The notes under the pieces were generated by a model. It was not told where the DNA came from. It ran no database searches and saw nothing but the letters and a program-made list of their open reading frames with translations. Below, one piece after another: positions 51,838 through 59,584 of a DNA stretch of 59,584 nt. Position numbers and translations under genes: made by a program. Within the stretch, counting starts at the first letter, position 1. Each line of letters opens with the position of its first letter. The DNA is from Terriglobia bacterium (GTDB lineage Bacteria > Acidobacteriota > Terriglobia > Bryobacterales > Bryobacteraceae): positions 1 through 59,584 of the forward strand of contig JAIQFL010000015.1 of NCBI GenBank assembly GCA_020073365.1. The letters are read 5' to 3'.

Positions 51838-52362
51838 CGTGCCGGCGCCTGGCAGGCCGCATAATAAGAGAACCGTGAATCTGCAACAGCGGTTCTTTTG
51901 GGTGATCAAGATACACCACGGACCGAAACGTTGCGTTTATTCGCCATCACTAGTGTCCGGGAAAGTACTTTGCGATATTTGACAAGCTCTTTGCCGGCAA
52001 TATCCCTACCTTCATTCGCATCACGGATGGCAAGGCTCACGACGTCAGCATCCTTGATGAGATCGTTCCCGAGGCCAGTGCATTCTACGTCATGGATCGC
52101 GGCTACATCGATTCGAGCGCCTCTACGATTGTTGGGCCGGGAGCTCGGCATGTTCATCGACCACGGTGAGCACAGCTCGGTCACTTAGCGCGTTGGTCGA
52201 GGCGGCGATTTTAAGCAAAACATAGCAGGCGGCAACCCGACAAGGATCGCCGGTGTCAAAGTTCGGTTCGACCCGTCTCCCGGCATGCAGGCAGTCTCCC
52301 ACCGACGCCCTGACCGCGGACTGCAGCAAGCCGCAGCAAATCCTGGACCCCCGATTCCCACT
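51838..52362. other. Intergenic region with transposase debris
   Basis: About 525 bp without an intact gene. The middle holds the IS4-type remnant described separately. On either side nothing was recognised; a short frame on the minus strand around 52123-52329 lacks support. Confidence 0.6.
51963..52169 (+). pseudogene. IS4-type transposase remnant
   Basis: Translation from 51963 gives AIFDKLFAGNIPTFIRITDG, KAHDVSILDEIVPEA and FYVMDRGYID, the DDE-domain sequence of IS4-family transposases (second Asp in MDRGY). After YID a lost T shifts the frame; the other frame continues FERLYDC, matching YIDFERLY of intact elements. No start, no complete catalytic triad and no terminal inverted repeats were found, so this is an internal fragment. 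Confidence 0.8.
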
Positions 52363-52818
52363 TCAGTTCGAGATCTGTTTCAAATCCAGGAACGCAGTCA
52401 CTGGATATCCGTTGGTTTTCGTGAACACCAAGTGGGCTTCCTTACTGTTTTTCAGAAATAAGCCTGCCCCTTCCCAGGAGCAGCCGTTGGTGCAAGTCGC
52501 TTTAAACGTAGCTGTGCAGTCCGGATTCACGATCAGTTTCCCTGTAATGGCGTCGGGCGGCTGGGTCATCCCCGCCGTTACCGCGGTGACTGAGCCGGCG
52601 GCGCTCGATATCACACCATTCTCATCGATATTGATCACACCGAGAGCCATTGTCGGTGCTACTGGAAGGGGGTTGGGAGGGTTCACCGACACCCACCCGG
52701 TGCTGGTCATCAGGTAGGTGCCTGACGCCATGAAGCTTTTGCAGACACCGTCGGCCCGCAGGCCTGCGCTGAAAGCCAGCCCGCAGGCGGTTGTGAAGAT
52801 CAGATTCCGTAGGTTCAT
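52363..52818 (-). CDS. Hypothetical exported protein
   Basis: 151 residues from the ATG at 52818, with GGAG suitably placed. Signal peptide (LIFTTACGLAFSAGLRADG). The mature part is beta-rich with a cysteine pair: CTATFKATCTNGCSWEGAG, and GKLIVNPDCTATF. No family recognised; the region GVINIDENGVISSAAGS resembles repeat turns seen in small exported acidobacterial proteins. Divergent from the HTH-PD40 gene at 52934. Confidence 0.7.
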   Translation of the reverse strand: MNLRNLIFTTACGLAFSAGLRADGVCKSFMASGTYLMTSTGWVSVNPPNPLPVAPTMALGVINIDENGVISSAAGSVTAVTAGMTQPPDAITGKLIVNPDCTATFKATCTNGCSWEGAGLFLKNSKEAHLVFTKTNGYPVTAFLDLKQISN

Positions 52819-52933
52819 GTTTGTCTCCTGCATCATGCTGGGCTGGTGTAGCGCTCCCGAAAAGCGGCAACATGCGTCATTTCGCGACATGTAGCATCTT
52901 GTCGCAACCCGCGGCGAGGCGTACCATGATCGC

Positions 52934-55030
52934 ATGGGGCCTGGAACTCCGAAATCGGCCGGACCCGTGGTTGTTCCGAAGGATCGGCTGGATTCGTGGA
53001 AGGAGATTGCCACGTATCTGAACCGCGAAGTCCGGACCGTGCAACGTTGGGAGCGGGTCTGGGCGTTGCCCATCCATCGCCTCCCCGGCGGCCCAAAAGC
53101 AGGCGTTTTCGCATTCCGCTCGGAATTGAACGCATGGATGGAAAGCAACCCCCTGGAGATCACACGTAGTGGCCAGGATCAGAAGACAGAACCTGTCGAA
53201 GAGATTGCGGAGCTTCGGGCACCATGGCCCAAATGGAAGGTTCGTTGCGTCGTCTGGGCGATCTGTGCTCTGTTCTTGTTGACGTCCGCCTGGATTGGTG
53301 TGGGCCTGGTACGCGATCCGAAGATCCTGGATCTCAGCGAGTTGCGGTTCACGCCGTTCGCAAATAGTCTCCCCATCCAGGTGTGCCCGGCGTGGTCCCC
53401 GGACGGCAAGAGCATAGCCTTTTCGACCAGGATGGCGGGGCGTTCGCGCCTGATGGTTCAGGGCTTGGAAAGCTCCGCGCCGATTCCGGTAACCGCGCCC
53501 GAAACAACCATCCTGGGCGGGGGAGATCCCGTGTGGTGTCGCTCGCCATTCTGGAGCCCCGACTCCCAATGGCTTTACTTCCTGGGCGGCAAAGGCGGCG
53601 TCTACCGCGTGGCGGCTGGCGGCGGGCAGGCGATTCCGGTGCAGCCCAGAGCCGTGGCGGCCAGCATCTCGCCGGACGGCGGAACTCTGGCGATCCTCGC
53701 CAACTCCAGTGACACCAGCAAGTTCAAAGTGTGGACTGCCAGTCCCCCCGACGCGTCGCCCCAGCCATACGAACCGGCTCCCTTCGAGGCCAGGGGGTAC
53801 GCCAACAGACCCCAGCTTGTCTTTAGCCCCGATGGGACTGCAATCCTGTCGATCCTCACGATGGAGGGTGGGAACCAGTACTGGCTTTTGCCTTGGCCGG
53901 CGCGCAAACCGCTGGCTTTATTCGCCAAAGCCGGGCGCGCGGTGGGATCGCCGGCCGTCTCGTGGATGCCCGACTCGCGGCATATAGTCTTTTCCGGCAG
54001 CGGGGGGCCGCTGGCCATAGCGAATGCCCGCAGCGGGAGGTACTGGCCCCTGGCGGTCCAGGATCGGCCGATGAACAATCCCACGCCTTCCCCAGATGGG
54101 TCGCGGGTGGCCTATCAGTCGAGCCTTTCGCACGCCGACGTGATCGCGGTTCCTATCGGCGACGGCCCCATCCGGAACCTGCTAAACAGTTCCGCCTGGG
54201 AGCAGATGCCCGCCGCCTCGCCGATTGCTTCTCAAGTCGTCTACGTGACCAACAAGCGGCGTCCCGCGGAAATCTGGCTGAAGAGTCTGGACGAAGGTTG
54301 GGACAGGCCGCTGGTTTCGCGCAGCGATCTTCGCGTGGGCGGGGAACCAGCTCAACTCCTTTTTACGCCCGTATTCTCGCCTGACGGCCGCCGGATTGCG
54401 TTCGCGGCTCGTTCCCAGGCAGGAGCTGCCTTGTTTACCGTCCTTGCTTCGGGTGGAGTACCGGTTCGCGCAACCGCACCGGTAAAACCTCCGGAGGAAT
54501 TCTCTCCCACGTGGTCGCCAGACGGCGCCTGGCTGGCGTTCTGTCGCAGGACCCCTGATGGAGCACTCCTGGAAAGAGTGCGCGTCGGCAGCGGGGATCC
54601 GGCCTTGGAGATGGTACCGATGTGCGGCTCCACCATGCCCGAATGGTCGCCCTCCGGCGAGTGGATCGCCTTCCCCGACCAGAATTGCCGGGTGAATCTG
54701 ATCAGCCCCGACGGAATGCGGACAAGGTTTCTCGGCGGCAGTGGAGCGGTGGCATGGTCGCGGGATGGCGAGACCCTCTATCGCATTGACCCGGCTGCGC
54801 ACACGCTCGTCGCCGTGGACATCGCCACCGGCCGCGAACGGATACTGCGGGATGTGGGCGATCTGATTCCCTACTCCGGCCCCCAACCAGGCTTACGCGC
54901 ATCCCTTACGTCCGACGGGAAGAGCATCGTATACTCCGTGCTCCGTCCGCGCGAGGAGATCTGGATCATGGAGAACATTCACATTCGGGAGCCCTGGTAT
55001 GCGTGGCTCCTGTCTCTGGTCCGAAAGTAG
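52934..55030 (+). CDS. Membrane-anchored HTH plus PD40 beta-propeller protein
   Basis: 698 residues. The N-terminal HTH (about 17-70: RLDSWKEIATYLNREVRTVQRWE, LPIHRLPGG, FAFRSELNAWME) resembles excisionase/MerR-like DNA-binding domains. One TM helix follows (about 102-124, CVVWAICALFLLTSAWIGVGL), then a TolB/PD40 propeller with repeats such as AWSPDGKSIAFST, FSPDGTAILSI, TPSPDGSRVAYQS, FSPDGRRIAFAA, TWSPDGAWLAF. It would be a ToxR/CadC-like one-component membrane regulator whose external propeller senses a ligand. Regulon unknown; the divergent exported-protein gene at 52363 is a candidate. Confidence 0.87.
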   Translation: MGPGTPKSAGPVVVPKDRLDSWKEIATYLNREVRTVQRWERVWALPIHRLPGGPKAGVFAFRSELNAWMESNPLEITRSGQDQKTEPVEEIAELRAPWPKWKVRCVVWAICALFLLTSAWIGVGLVRDPKILDLSELRFTPFANSLPIQVCPAWSPDGKSIAFSTRMAGRSRLMVQGLESSAPIPVTAPETTILGGGDPVWCRSPFWSPDSQWLYFLGGKGGVYRVAAGGGQAIPVQPRAVAASISPDGGTLAILANSSDTSKFKVWTASPPDASPQPYEPAPFEARGYANRPQLVFSPDGTAILSILTMEGGNQYWLLPWPARKPLALFAKAGRAVGSPAVSWMPDSRHIVFSGSGGPLAIANARSGRYWPLAVQDRPMNNPTPSPDGSRVAYQSSLSHADVIAVPIGDGPIRNLLNSSAWEQMPAASPIASQVVYVTNKRRPAEIWLKSLDEGWDRPLVSRSDLRVGGEPAQLLFTPVFSPDGRRIAFAARSQAGAALFTVLASGGVPVRATAPVKPPEEFSPTWSPDGAWLAFCRRTPDGALLERVRVGSGDPALEMVPMCGSTMPEWSPSGEWIAFPDQNCRVNLISPDGMRTRFLGGSGAVAWSRDGETLYRIDPAAHTLVAVDIATGRERILRDVGDLIPYSGPQPGLRASLTSDGKSIVYSVLRPREEIWIMENIHIREPWYAWLLSLVRK

Positions 55031-55589
55031 TCATCCGGATCCGTCGATAGCAATTCAACACCGGTACTCGCCAACGTGAGACCGGCGAGACATGCTACCC
55101 GAGTATCAGAATGGGCGCTCCTCACGAGGAATAGCCGCCCGCTCTGCGGCGTTTCCTGAATTAAGGCGGCGGTTCATCAGGTCAACGCTTACGGAGCGGC
55201 GTGAGGTTGTGACCCAACCCTTCGTCACAAACGAACAGAAAGAGGCAGCGGCATCCGGCCTTGCACTGCGTGTCGTCGCTCAGCCCCGGGTCGCTGGCCG
55301 GCGCCCGAACCAGTTGCTCGGGCGTATCGCCAGGCACTTTCGGTTTCTTCTGGGCAGTGGGGCTGTTGGTCACTCTTTATATGTTCTATATGTTCCATCA
55401 GCCGTTGAGTCGTTCCTGTTAGGCGTTCCGTCGTGCATGGCTTTCACAGTTCCCCGCCTGCCATGTCCATGCGGGCGTCCCACCACTCGGCTTCTTCCGC
55501 TTCCGTTTTGACCGTAGGCAGTTTCGGCCGTTCTGCTTTGCTTGGCATATCACAGTACGGATGGAGCCATCACACGATAGCATAGAGAT
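55031..55589. other. Intergenic region containing an antitoxin remnant
   Basis: About 560 bp. Apart from the decayed antitoxin (minus strand, 55182-55551) nothing is recognised. An open frame on the plus strand at 55092-55511 is antisense to that remnant and its translation looks random. Confidence 0.6.
55182..55551 (-). pseudogene. Decayed BrnA/CopG-like antitoxin gene
   Basis: On the minus strand an ATG gives MPSKAERPKLPTVKTEAEEA followed by EWWDARMDM, the N terminus typical of BrnA/CopG-type antitoxins, then a premature stop. Downstream, other frames give KAMHDGT and QRLMEHIEHIK. Later comes a stretch VPGDTPEQLVRA with GLSDDTQCKAG that aligns loosely with the usual VPE...A...GL.YQT.IK helix region. 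At least two frameshifts are needed and no toxin (BrnT) gene remains. Confidence 0.55.
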
Positions 55590-56858
55590 ATGCGCAGTTA
55601 TCGCACGGCCCTTCTCCTTCTTGCCACTCTTACGCCTTTACCCGCCCAGGAAGTGCGTCCCAAGGACGTACGCGAAATCGCCAAGGCCGGCTCCAGCGCC
55701 ATTCCGCGCCTGCAGGAGTTGCTCAAGAACCCCAGCCTCGACATCCGCATTGAAGCCGTCAAGCAGATCATCGAGATAGGCACGCAGTACAGCCTGGATC
55801 CACTGATCCTCGCCACGGGGGATAACGATCCCGAAGTCCAGATCCGGGCTACCGACGGTCTCGTGAACTTCTATCTGCCCGGTTATGTGCAGACCGGCTT
55901 CGGCGCCTCGCTGCGGCGCGTCGGCACCGGCATCAAAGGCAAGTTCACCGACACCAACGACCAGGCGGTCGACCCATTCGTCATGGTGCGTCCCGAAGTA
56001 GTCTCAGCGCTCGGCAAGCTGGTTCGCGGTGGCGGCGGCATGGACGTGCGGGCCAATGCGGCGCGCGCCCTGGGCATCCTGCGCGGCAAAGCGGCCGTGC
56101 CCGATCTCCTCGAAGCCGCCCATTCCAAGGATACCGGCCTGATTTACGAATCGCTGGTGGCGTTACAGAAGATTCGGGACGAGTCGGCGGCGCCGCGCAT
56201 CACCTTTCTCCTGCACGACCTGGATCAGAAGGTGCAGATCGCCGCCATCGAAACCACCGGCCTGTTGCGCAACAAGGAGGCGGTTCCGAACTTGATCGAC
56301 GCGCTCAACCGGGCGCGCGACGCCAAAGTGAAGCGCGCCGCGCTCACCGCCATCGCCATGTTGCCGTCCGAGAGCAGCCGCAATCTCTACTCCCAGTACC
56401 TGCGGGACAAGGATGACAAGATGCGCGCGGCGGCCGCCGAGGGCTACGCGCGGCTGCGCAACCCCGCCGATCTGCCGATGCTGGAGAAAGCCTGGCAGGA
56501 GGAAGGGAAGACCCAGCCGCGTCTCTCGCTGGCCTTCGCCCAGGTGATGCTGGGAAAAACCGAGGTGAGCGAGTTCAGCCCGCTCCAGTATCTGATCAAC
56601 AACCTGAATTCCGCGGCTTACAAGGGCGAAGCTTCCCCATTCCTGGTGGAACTGGCGCGCGACAACCGGGTTCGCGGCGCGCTCTACCGCCCGCTTCAGG
56701 CTGGGACCAAGGATGAAAAGATCGGCCTTGCGGGAGTGCTGGCGCAAAGCGGCGATCAGGCCAGCATACCGGAGTTGCAGAAGCTGGCGCAGGATCCGGA
56801 CCCCGAGGTGGCCAAGGAAGCCCTGCGGGCGCAACGCACCTTACAGGCCCGATTCTGA
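55590..56858 (+). CDS. Exported HEAT-repeat protein
   Basis: 422 residues with a signal peptide (LLLLATLTPLPAQ). The mature chain is an alpha solenoid of HEAT/PBS-lyase-type repeats: IPRLQELLKNPSLDIRIEAV, VRANAARALGILRGKAAVPD, VQIAAIETTGLLRNKEAVPN, MRAAAAEGYARLRNPADLPM, IPELQKLAQDPDPEVAKEAL. Probably a periplasmic protein-protein interaction scaffold; no enzyme motif. Stands alone. Confidence 0.85.
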   Translation: MRSYRTALLLLATLTPLPAQEVRPKDVREIAKAGSSAIPRLQELLKNPSLDIRIEAVKQIIEIGTQYSLDPLILATGDNDPEVQIRATDGLVNFYLPGYVQTGFGASLRRVGTGIKGKFTDTNDQAVDPFVMVRPEVVSALGKLVRGGGGMDVRANAARALGILRGKAAVPDLLEAAHSKDTGLIYESLVALQKIRDESAAPRITFLLHDLDQKVQIAAIETTGLLRNKEAVPNLIDALNRARDAKVKRAALTAIAMLPSESSRNLYSQYLRDKDDKMRAAAAEGYARLRNPADLPMLEKAWQEEGKTQPRLSLAFAQVMLGKTEVSEFSPLQYLINNLNSAAYKGEASPFLVELARDNRVRGALYRPLQAGTKDEKIGLAGVLAQSGDQASIPELQKLAQDPDPEVAKEALRAQRTLQARF

Positions 56859-56924
56859 AGGGTATGGAGAGAGGTTGTTTTCCCGGGCGGCCCACCGAGG
56901 CCGCCCGGTGAGAAACCGACAAGA

Positions 56925-57134
56925 CTACTTCGCCTTCTTCTGCTTCTGCTGGCCGACGCGGACCTTGAAGTGCGCGATCTTGGATTCCTGGAAGGTTTTG
57001 TGATCGTGGCGCGCCACGGCGTCCGCCAGGTACTGATCTACGTTGGCGTCCTTGGGCAGGACGGCCATCAGCGTGAAACTGTCGTTGCAGGTCGGGCAGA
57101 AGGGCCGAAACCGCTTTACATTGGGAATTGCCAT
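56925..57134 (-). CDS. Small conserved-looking hypothetical protein
   Basis: 69 residues. FCPTCNDSFTLMAV carries a CxxC that could be half of a zinc knuckle; the C-terminal part is basic (FKVRVGQQKQKKAK). Composition and codon use look like a real gene, and the ATG lies in a clear gap between neighbours. Function unknown; nucleic-acid binding is possible. Confidence 0.6.
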   Translation of the reverse strand: MAIPNVKRFRPFCPTCNDSFTLMAVLPKDANVDQYLADAVARHDHKTFQESKIAHFKVRVGQQKQKKAK

Positions 57135-57292
57135 AACTCTAGATATTCTACCAGACCGTGACGGCTAGACCCGGGTTCCCTTCATCCCGGGACATCCGGA
57201 ACGCTGGTCGCCGGCGGACCCCGCGTTCAACAAAGGTGATCACGCTGAAACGCCGCCAGTGGGCTCCTTGGAAGCCCATAGCTGCGATCAGG

Positions 57293-57793
57293 CTAATTGA
57301 CCGAGGTGGCGATTAGCTGATCTCCGTTCAACACTCCGGTAACGCTGGCCTTAATCGGCTTGTTGGATTGGGCGGCCTCGCTCCAACTCTTCTTGTTCTT
57401 GAGCGTCTCCTTGGCCCTCTCGTTGCCGACATCGTCGAGTCTCACGATCCGGCCGTCCTTGAGCTTCAGGGCAAATTGGGTCGTGCTAGCCGAAACGGAG
57501 CACGATTTCCCCTGTTCGCCGGTTGCCATGCGATTGGCATCCCCGGCCTTGGATTTGGTCGTTTCGGACGAGCCTGAAGCAGCTGCCGCGTCGGATGTGG
57601 CGCAAGAAGCGTCCGCCAACATTCCCGAGTAACTCTGGGTTTTCATTTCAGGCATCTTCATTTCAGACTTTTGCCCGCTGTTCTGCGTCTGCGCGCTCTT
57701 GTTTTCCTTGGCCTGAGTGCCCGCCGGTGGATCCTGGGCGAAGGCGAAAGACGCAAGAAGCGTCATCGCCGCGATATACAGTGTTGGTTTCAT
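57293..57793 (-). CDS. Hypothetical exported protein
   Basis: 166 residues from the ATG at 57793, with GGAGAGAGG upstream; the longer frame lacks a signal. Signal peptide (LYIAAMTLLASFAFAQ), then a Lys/Gln/Ser-rich linker, a SYSGMLADASC motif and a C-terminal domain (TQFALKLKDGRIVRLDDVGN, KASVTGVLNGDQLIATSV) suggestive of a small beta-barrel. Two cysteines (LADASCAT, GKSCSVS) could form a disulphide. No family assigned; divergent from the next gene. Confidence 0.7.
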   Translation of the reverse strand: MKPTLYIAAMTLLASFAFAQDPPAGTQAKENKSAQTQNSGQKSEMKMPEMKTQSYSGMLADASCATSDAAAASGSSETTKSKAGDANRMATGEQGKSCSVSASTTQFALKLKDGRIVRLDDVGNERAKETLKNKKSWSEAAQSNKPIKASVTGVLNGDQLIATSVN

Positions 57794-57938
57794 GAGGGAC
57801 CTCTCTCCTAAGGTTTTCCTGGTCAGCTTTGGCGCAGTCCCAGGACCGGAGTAATCAGCGCCTTGGTAACCACTGTGATTTCGAGCACGGTGTTTGGCAG
57901 TACCGCAACCGGCCGGCGGGCCGCCGTAAGATTGGAGT

Positions 57939-58421
57939 ATGCTCTCGAGAATCGCTCCGCTCCTCGCTGTACTGGCCCTTCCGTTGGCGATGAAGGCGGC
58001 CGGCGACGCACCGTTGGACCGGGCCACCCTACGAGGCCTCCATACGGTCGGCGTCGTCGTTGACCCGCTGGATCCGGAACTGATCAGGCAAGGAGTGACA
58101 GAAGATATCCTGAAAACGCGGATCGAGGGACGTTTACGCGATGGGGGTATCGCCGTCGACAAATCAGCCACTGAATTCGTCGGGCTCCGGGTTATGCACG
58201 TGCGCGCCTCTCGGGGGCCCTACGCGCTTTGCCTCTCGATTGGTGTGTATCAACCCGTTCTGTTGGTTCGCGACAAGGCCGTCAAAACCGCGACGGAGAC
58301 GTGGGCGGTCGAAACCGTTCTGATGGCCGATCCAAGGGTGGTGGGCCGGGAATCTTTACATAGTGTGGACGAACTTGCTACCCGGTTGGTGGAGGCCTAC
58401 CGCCAGGCTAATCCCAAATGA
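57939..58421 (+). CDS. Hypothetical exported protein
   Basis: 160 residues. Signal peptide (APLLAVLALPLAMKAAG), then an alpha/beta domain: LRGLHTVGVVVDPLDPELIR, ILKTRIEGRLRDGGIAV, FVGLRVMHVRAS, YALCLSIGVYQPVLL. The pattern resembles small periplasmic lipoproteins that form mixed sheets, but no family could be assigned. Its 3' end lies 29 bp from the end of the convergent DUF58 gene. Confidence 0.65.
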   Translation: MLSRIAPLLAVLALPLAMKAAGDAPLDRATLRGLHTVGVVVDPLDPELIRQGVTEDILKTRIEGRLRDGGIAVDKSATEFVGLRVMHVRASRGPYALCLSIGVYQPVLLVRDKAVKTATETWAVETVLMADPRVVGRESLHSVDELATRLVEAYRQANPK

Positions 58422-58450
58422 AGGCTCCGCTCCGACGGCGCCTGACCGGT

Positions 58451-59581
58451 TCAGATCCCTTCCAGCGTTTCCGGAGTGGCCGCGGGAACAGGAAGCTCAT
58501 CGGGACCGAGCACGCGCGCGCCCGCCCAACCGGCTTCACCGAACAGCCGTGGCGAAGGCGTGAAGACGATCTGATAGCTGGTTTCATCCAGCGGGGGTTC
58601 CGGGTTGTTGACGGCCTGTGGGTAAACCAAAGCCAGGTACCGGAGAATGGTGTAGATATCGCCGTCCTCCGGCTGGCGGAAATCGAAGCCCTGCGACCGG
58701 AAATGAATGGAAACTCCCCGGTTGGAGAGGCGCCACGCGAGGAATGCGCAGCAATCGATGGCATGCTCGAACCAGGCATCCAGTGCGGGCGGGATGTGGC
58801 GGTCCAGGAAGATCTCGACGGTCTGTTCCTGTTCGCGCGCAAACTCGCGGACCTGCAGGCTGCCCACGTGCGCGGAGGCTTTCCAATCCACGTGGCGGGA
58901 GCTTTCAAACGCTTCGTACGGCCGGATGCGGTAAAAGTCCCGGCCCAGGCCGCGGTAGTGCGTTTCGATTTCACCGGCGATCCCCAGCAGCAGATCCTCG
59001 AAGCCGGGGTGGGGATCGATGGAGGGATAGACGGTCATTTCGCGGCGTAGGGTGACGCGCGCCGACTTCTCCAGAAAACCGAAGGGAAACGACGTGGAGA
59101 AGGCGAAACTGTTCTGGCGATACGCGCCGCGCCGCGGAAACCGCACTTCCACGGTCTCCTCCACCGTGGCGCCCGCGGCGATCAAGGGAAAGTACACTCC
59201 CGATTTCAACGTGGGACTGGCCGGATCGCGGACGCCCTCCACCCGGATGGAAAACGATGGCATGAGCCATTTCTGATTGCGCACGAAAAGCTTGCCGGGG
59301 ACGCTGCGGCCCGCGGGGACGTGTTCCGGCACCAGGAAGTCCAGTTCCATCGCGGCCAGGCACAGCCGGCTCACCAGACCCGAGACCAGCAGCGTGGCCA
59401 GCATGGTGGCGACGATGAGAAATAGCAGGTTGTTGGCGGAAACAATGGCGCCCAACCCGACCACCAGGATGGCCAGAGTGAAGAGCATGCCGCCGCGCGT
59501 GATCTTGTAGCGGACGCGCCGCGCCAGGACGCCACGGAGATGTTCCCAATGTTTGCGCACGAACCGTCTTGATTGTGCCAC
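58451..59581 (-). CDS. DUF58 domain-containing protein
   Basis: 376 residues from a GTG at 59581, close to the window edge, so the true start could lie outside. Two N-terminal TM helices (MLFTLAILVVGLGAIVSANN, LLFLIVATMLATLLVSGLV) precede a beta-domain. The conserved DUF58 core follows: IRPYEAFESSRHVDWKASAH and FAREQEQTVEIFLDRH. DUF58 proteins usually sit in MoxR-VWA operons and have a VWA-like fold; the AAA+ MoxR gene would lie beyond this window. Confidence 0.87.
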   Translation of the reverse strand: MAQSRRFVRKHWEHLRGVLARRVRYKITRGGMLFTLAILVVGLGAIVSANNLLFLIVATMLATLLVSGLVSRLCLAAMELDFLVPEHVPAGRSVPGKLFVRNQKWLMPSFSIRVEGVRDPASPTLKSGVYFPLIAAGATVEETVEVRFPRRGAYRQNSFAFSTSFPFGFLEKSARVTLRREMTVYPSIDPHPGFEDLLLGIAGEIETHYRGLGRDFYRIRPYEAFESSRHVDWKASAHVGSLQVREFAREQEQTVEIFLDRHIPPALDAWFEHAIDCCAFLAWRLSNRGVSIHFRSQGFDFRQPEDGDIYTILRYLALVYPQAVNNPEPPLDETSYQIVFTPSPRLFGEAGWAGARVLGPDELPVPAATPETLEGI

Positions 59582-59584
59582 AGG

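Noticed and set aside
51898-52188. 96-codon plus-strand frame
   Set aside because: Out of frame with the transposase remnant that explains this DNA better.
55092-55511. 139-codon plus-strand frame
   Set aside because: Antisense to the antitoxin remnant, no domain, random-looking translation.

Overview
This window most likely comes from a soil-type Acidobacteriota in the Solibacter/Bryobacter group. That is an inference from gene content: a TIGR03435-type protein behind a BlaR1-like M56 protease, a TIGR03436-type VWFA protein, an 809-residue ADOP-type permease, a membrane-bound HTH plus PD40 propeller protein, and high GC. No rRNA, tRNA or CRISPR array was recognised.

Layout. 0.3-4.4 kb: housekeeping genes on + (glmS, yjbQ, enoyl-CoA hydratase, ribH, nusB). 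4.5-6.6 kb: a MerR regulator divergent from a small cysteine-containing exported protein, then a LacI regulator. 6.6-12.1 kb (-): a BlaI/M56/TIGR03435 operon whose protease gene carries a frameshift, a VWFA protein, a DUF3788-like protein and a 5'-nucleotidase-type phosphoesterase. 12.1-17.4 kb (-): an envelope cluster of bamA, two tandem ompH/skp paralogues and a cyclophilin. 17.7-19.7 kb (-): a two-subunit B12-dependent acyl-CoA mutase whose specificity residues look like isobutyryl-CoA mutase, preceded by a terminator-ended, multi-hairpin leader. 20-21 kb: an unknown protein and a minimal nucleotidyltransferase. 21-39.7 kb (-): two efflux/ABC gene sets (two ATPases, an ADOP permease, a MacB-type permease, four HlyD-type adaptors, TolC) enclosing a DUF4097 protein, a membrane/spermidine-synthase-like fusion and two CPBP proteins. 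40.1-43.6 kb (+): scpA-scpB-rluB, a CoA-binding protein and a Uma2 gene. 43.7-47.3 kb (-): one long gene fusing a Ser/Thr kinase to a penicillin-binding-protein-like ectodomain. 47.5-48.2 kb (-): a VapBC-type pair. 48.3-51.8 kb (+): a second BlaI/BlaR1 operon encoding an uncharacterised 28-29-residue repeat. 52-59.6 kb: an exported protein, the HTH-PD40 protein, a HEAT-repeat protein, small exported proteins and a DUF58 protein at the window edge.

The most interesting points are: (1) the kinase-PBP fusion, where the kinase motifs are intact but the PBP half has lost the lysines of SxxK and KTG and apparently one transglycosylase glutamate, suggesting a wall-sensing pseudoenzyme receptor; (2) the BlaI-BlaR1 operon in which the protease and the next protein share one novel repeat; (3) the mutase leader RNA; (4) signs of genome decay and small-element traffic: remnants of a PIN toxin, a BrnA/CopG-like antitoxin, an IS4-type transposase and a CPBP gene, a palindromic element translated within scpB, and a Uma2 gene flanked by a 20-bp repeat. 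Two genes are split by single frameshifts that could be real or assembly errors.
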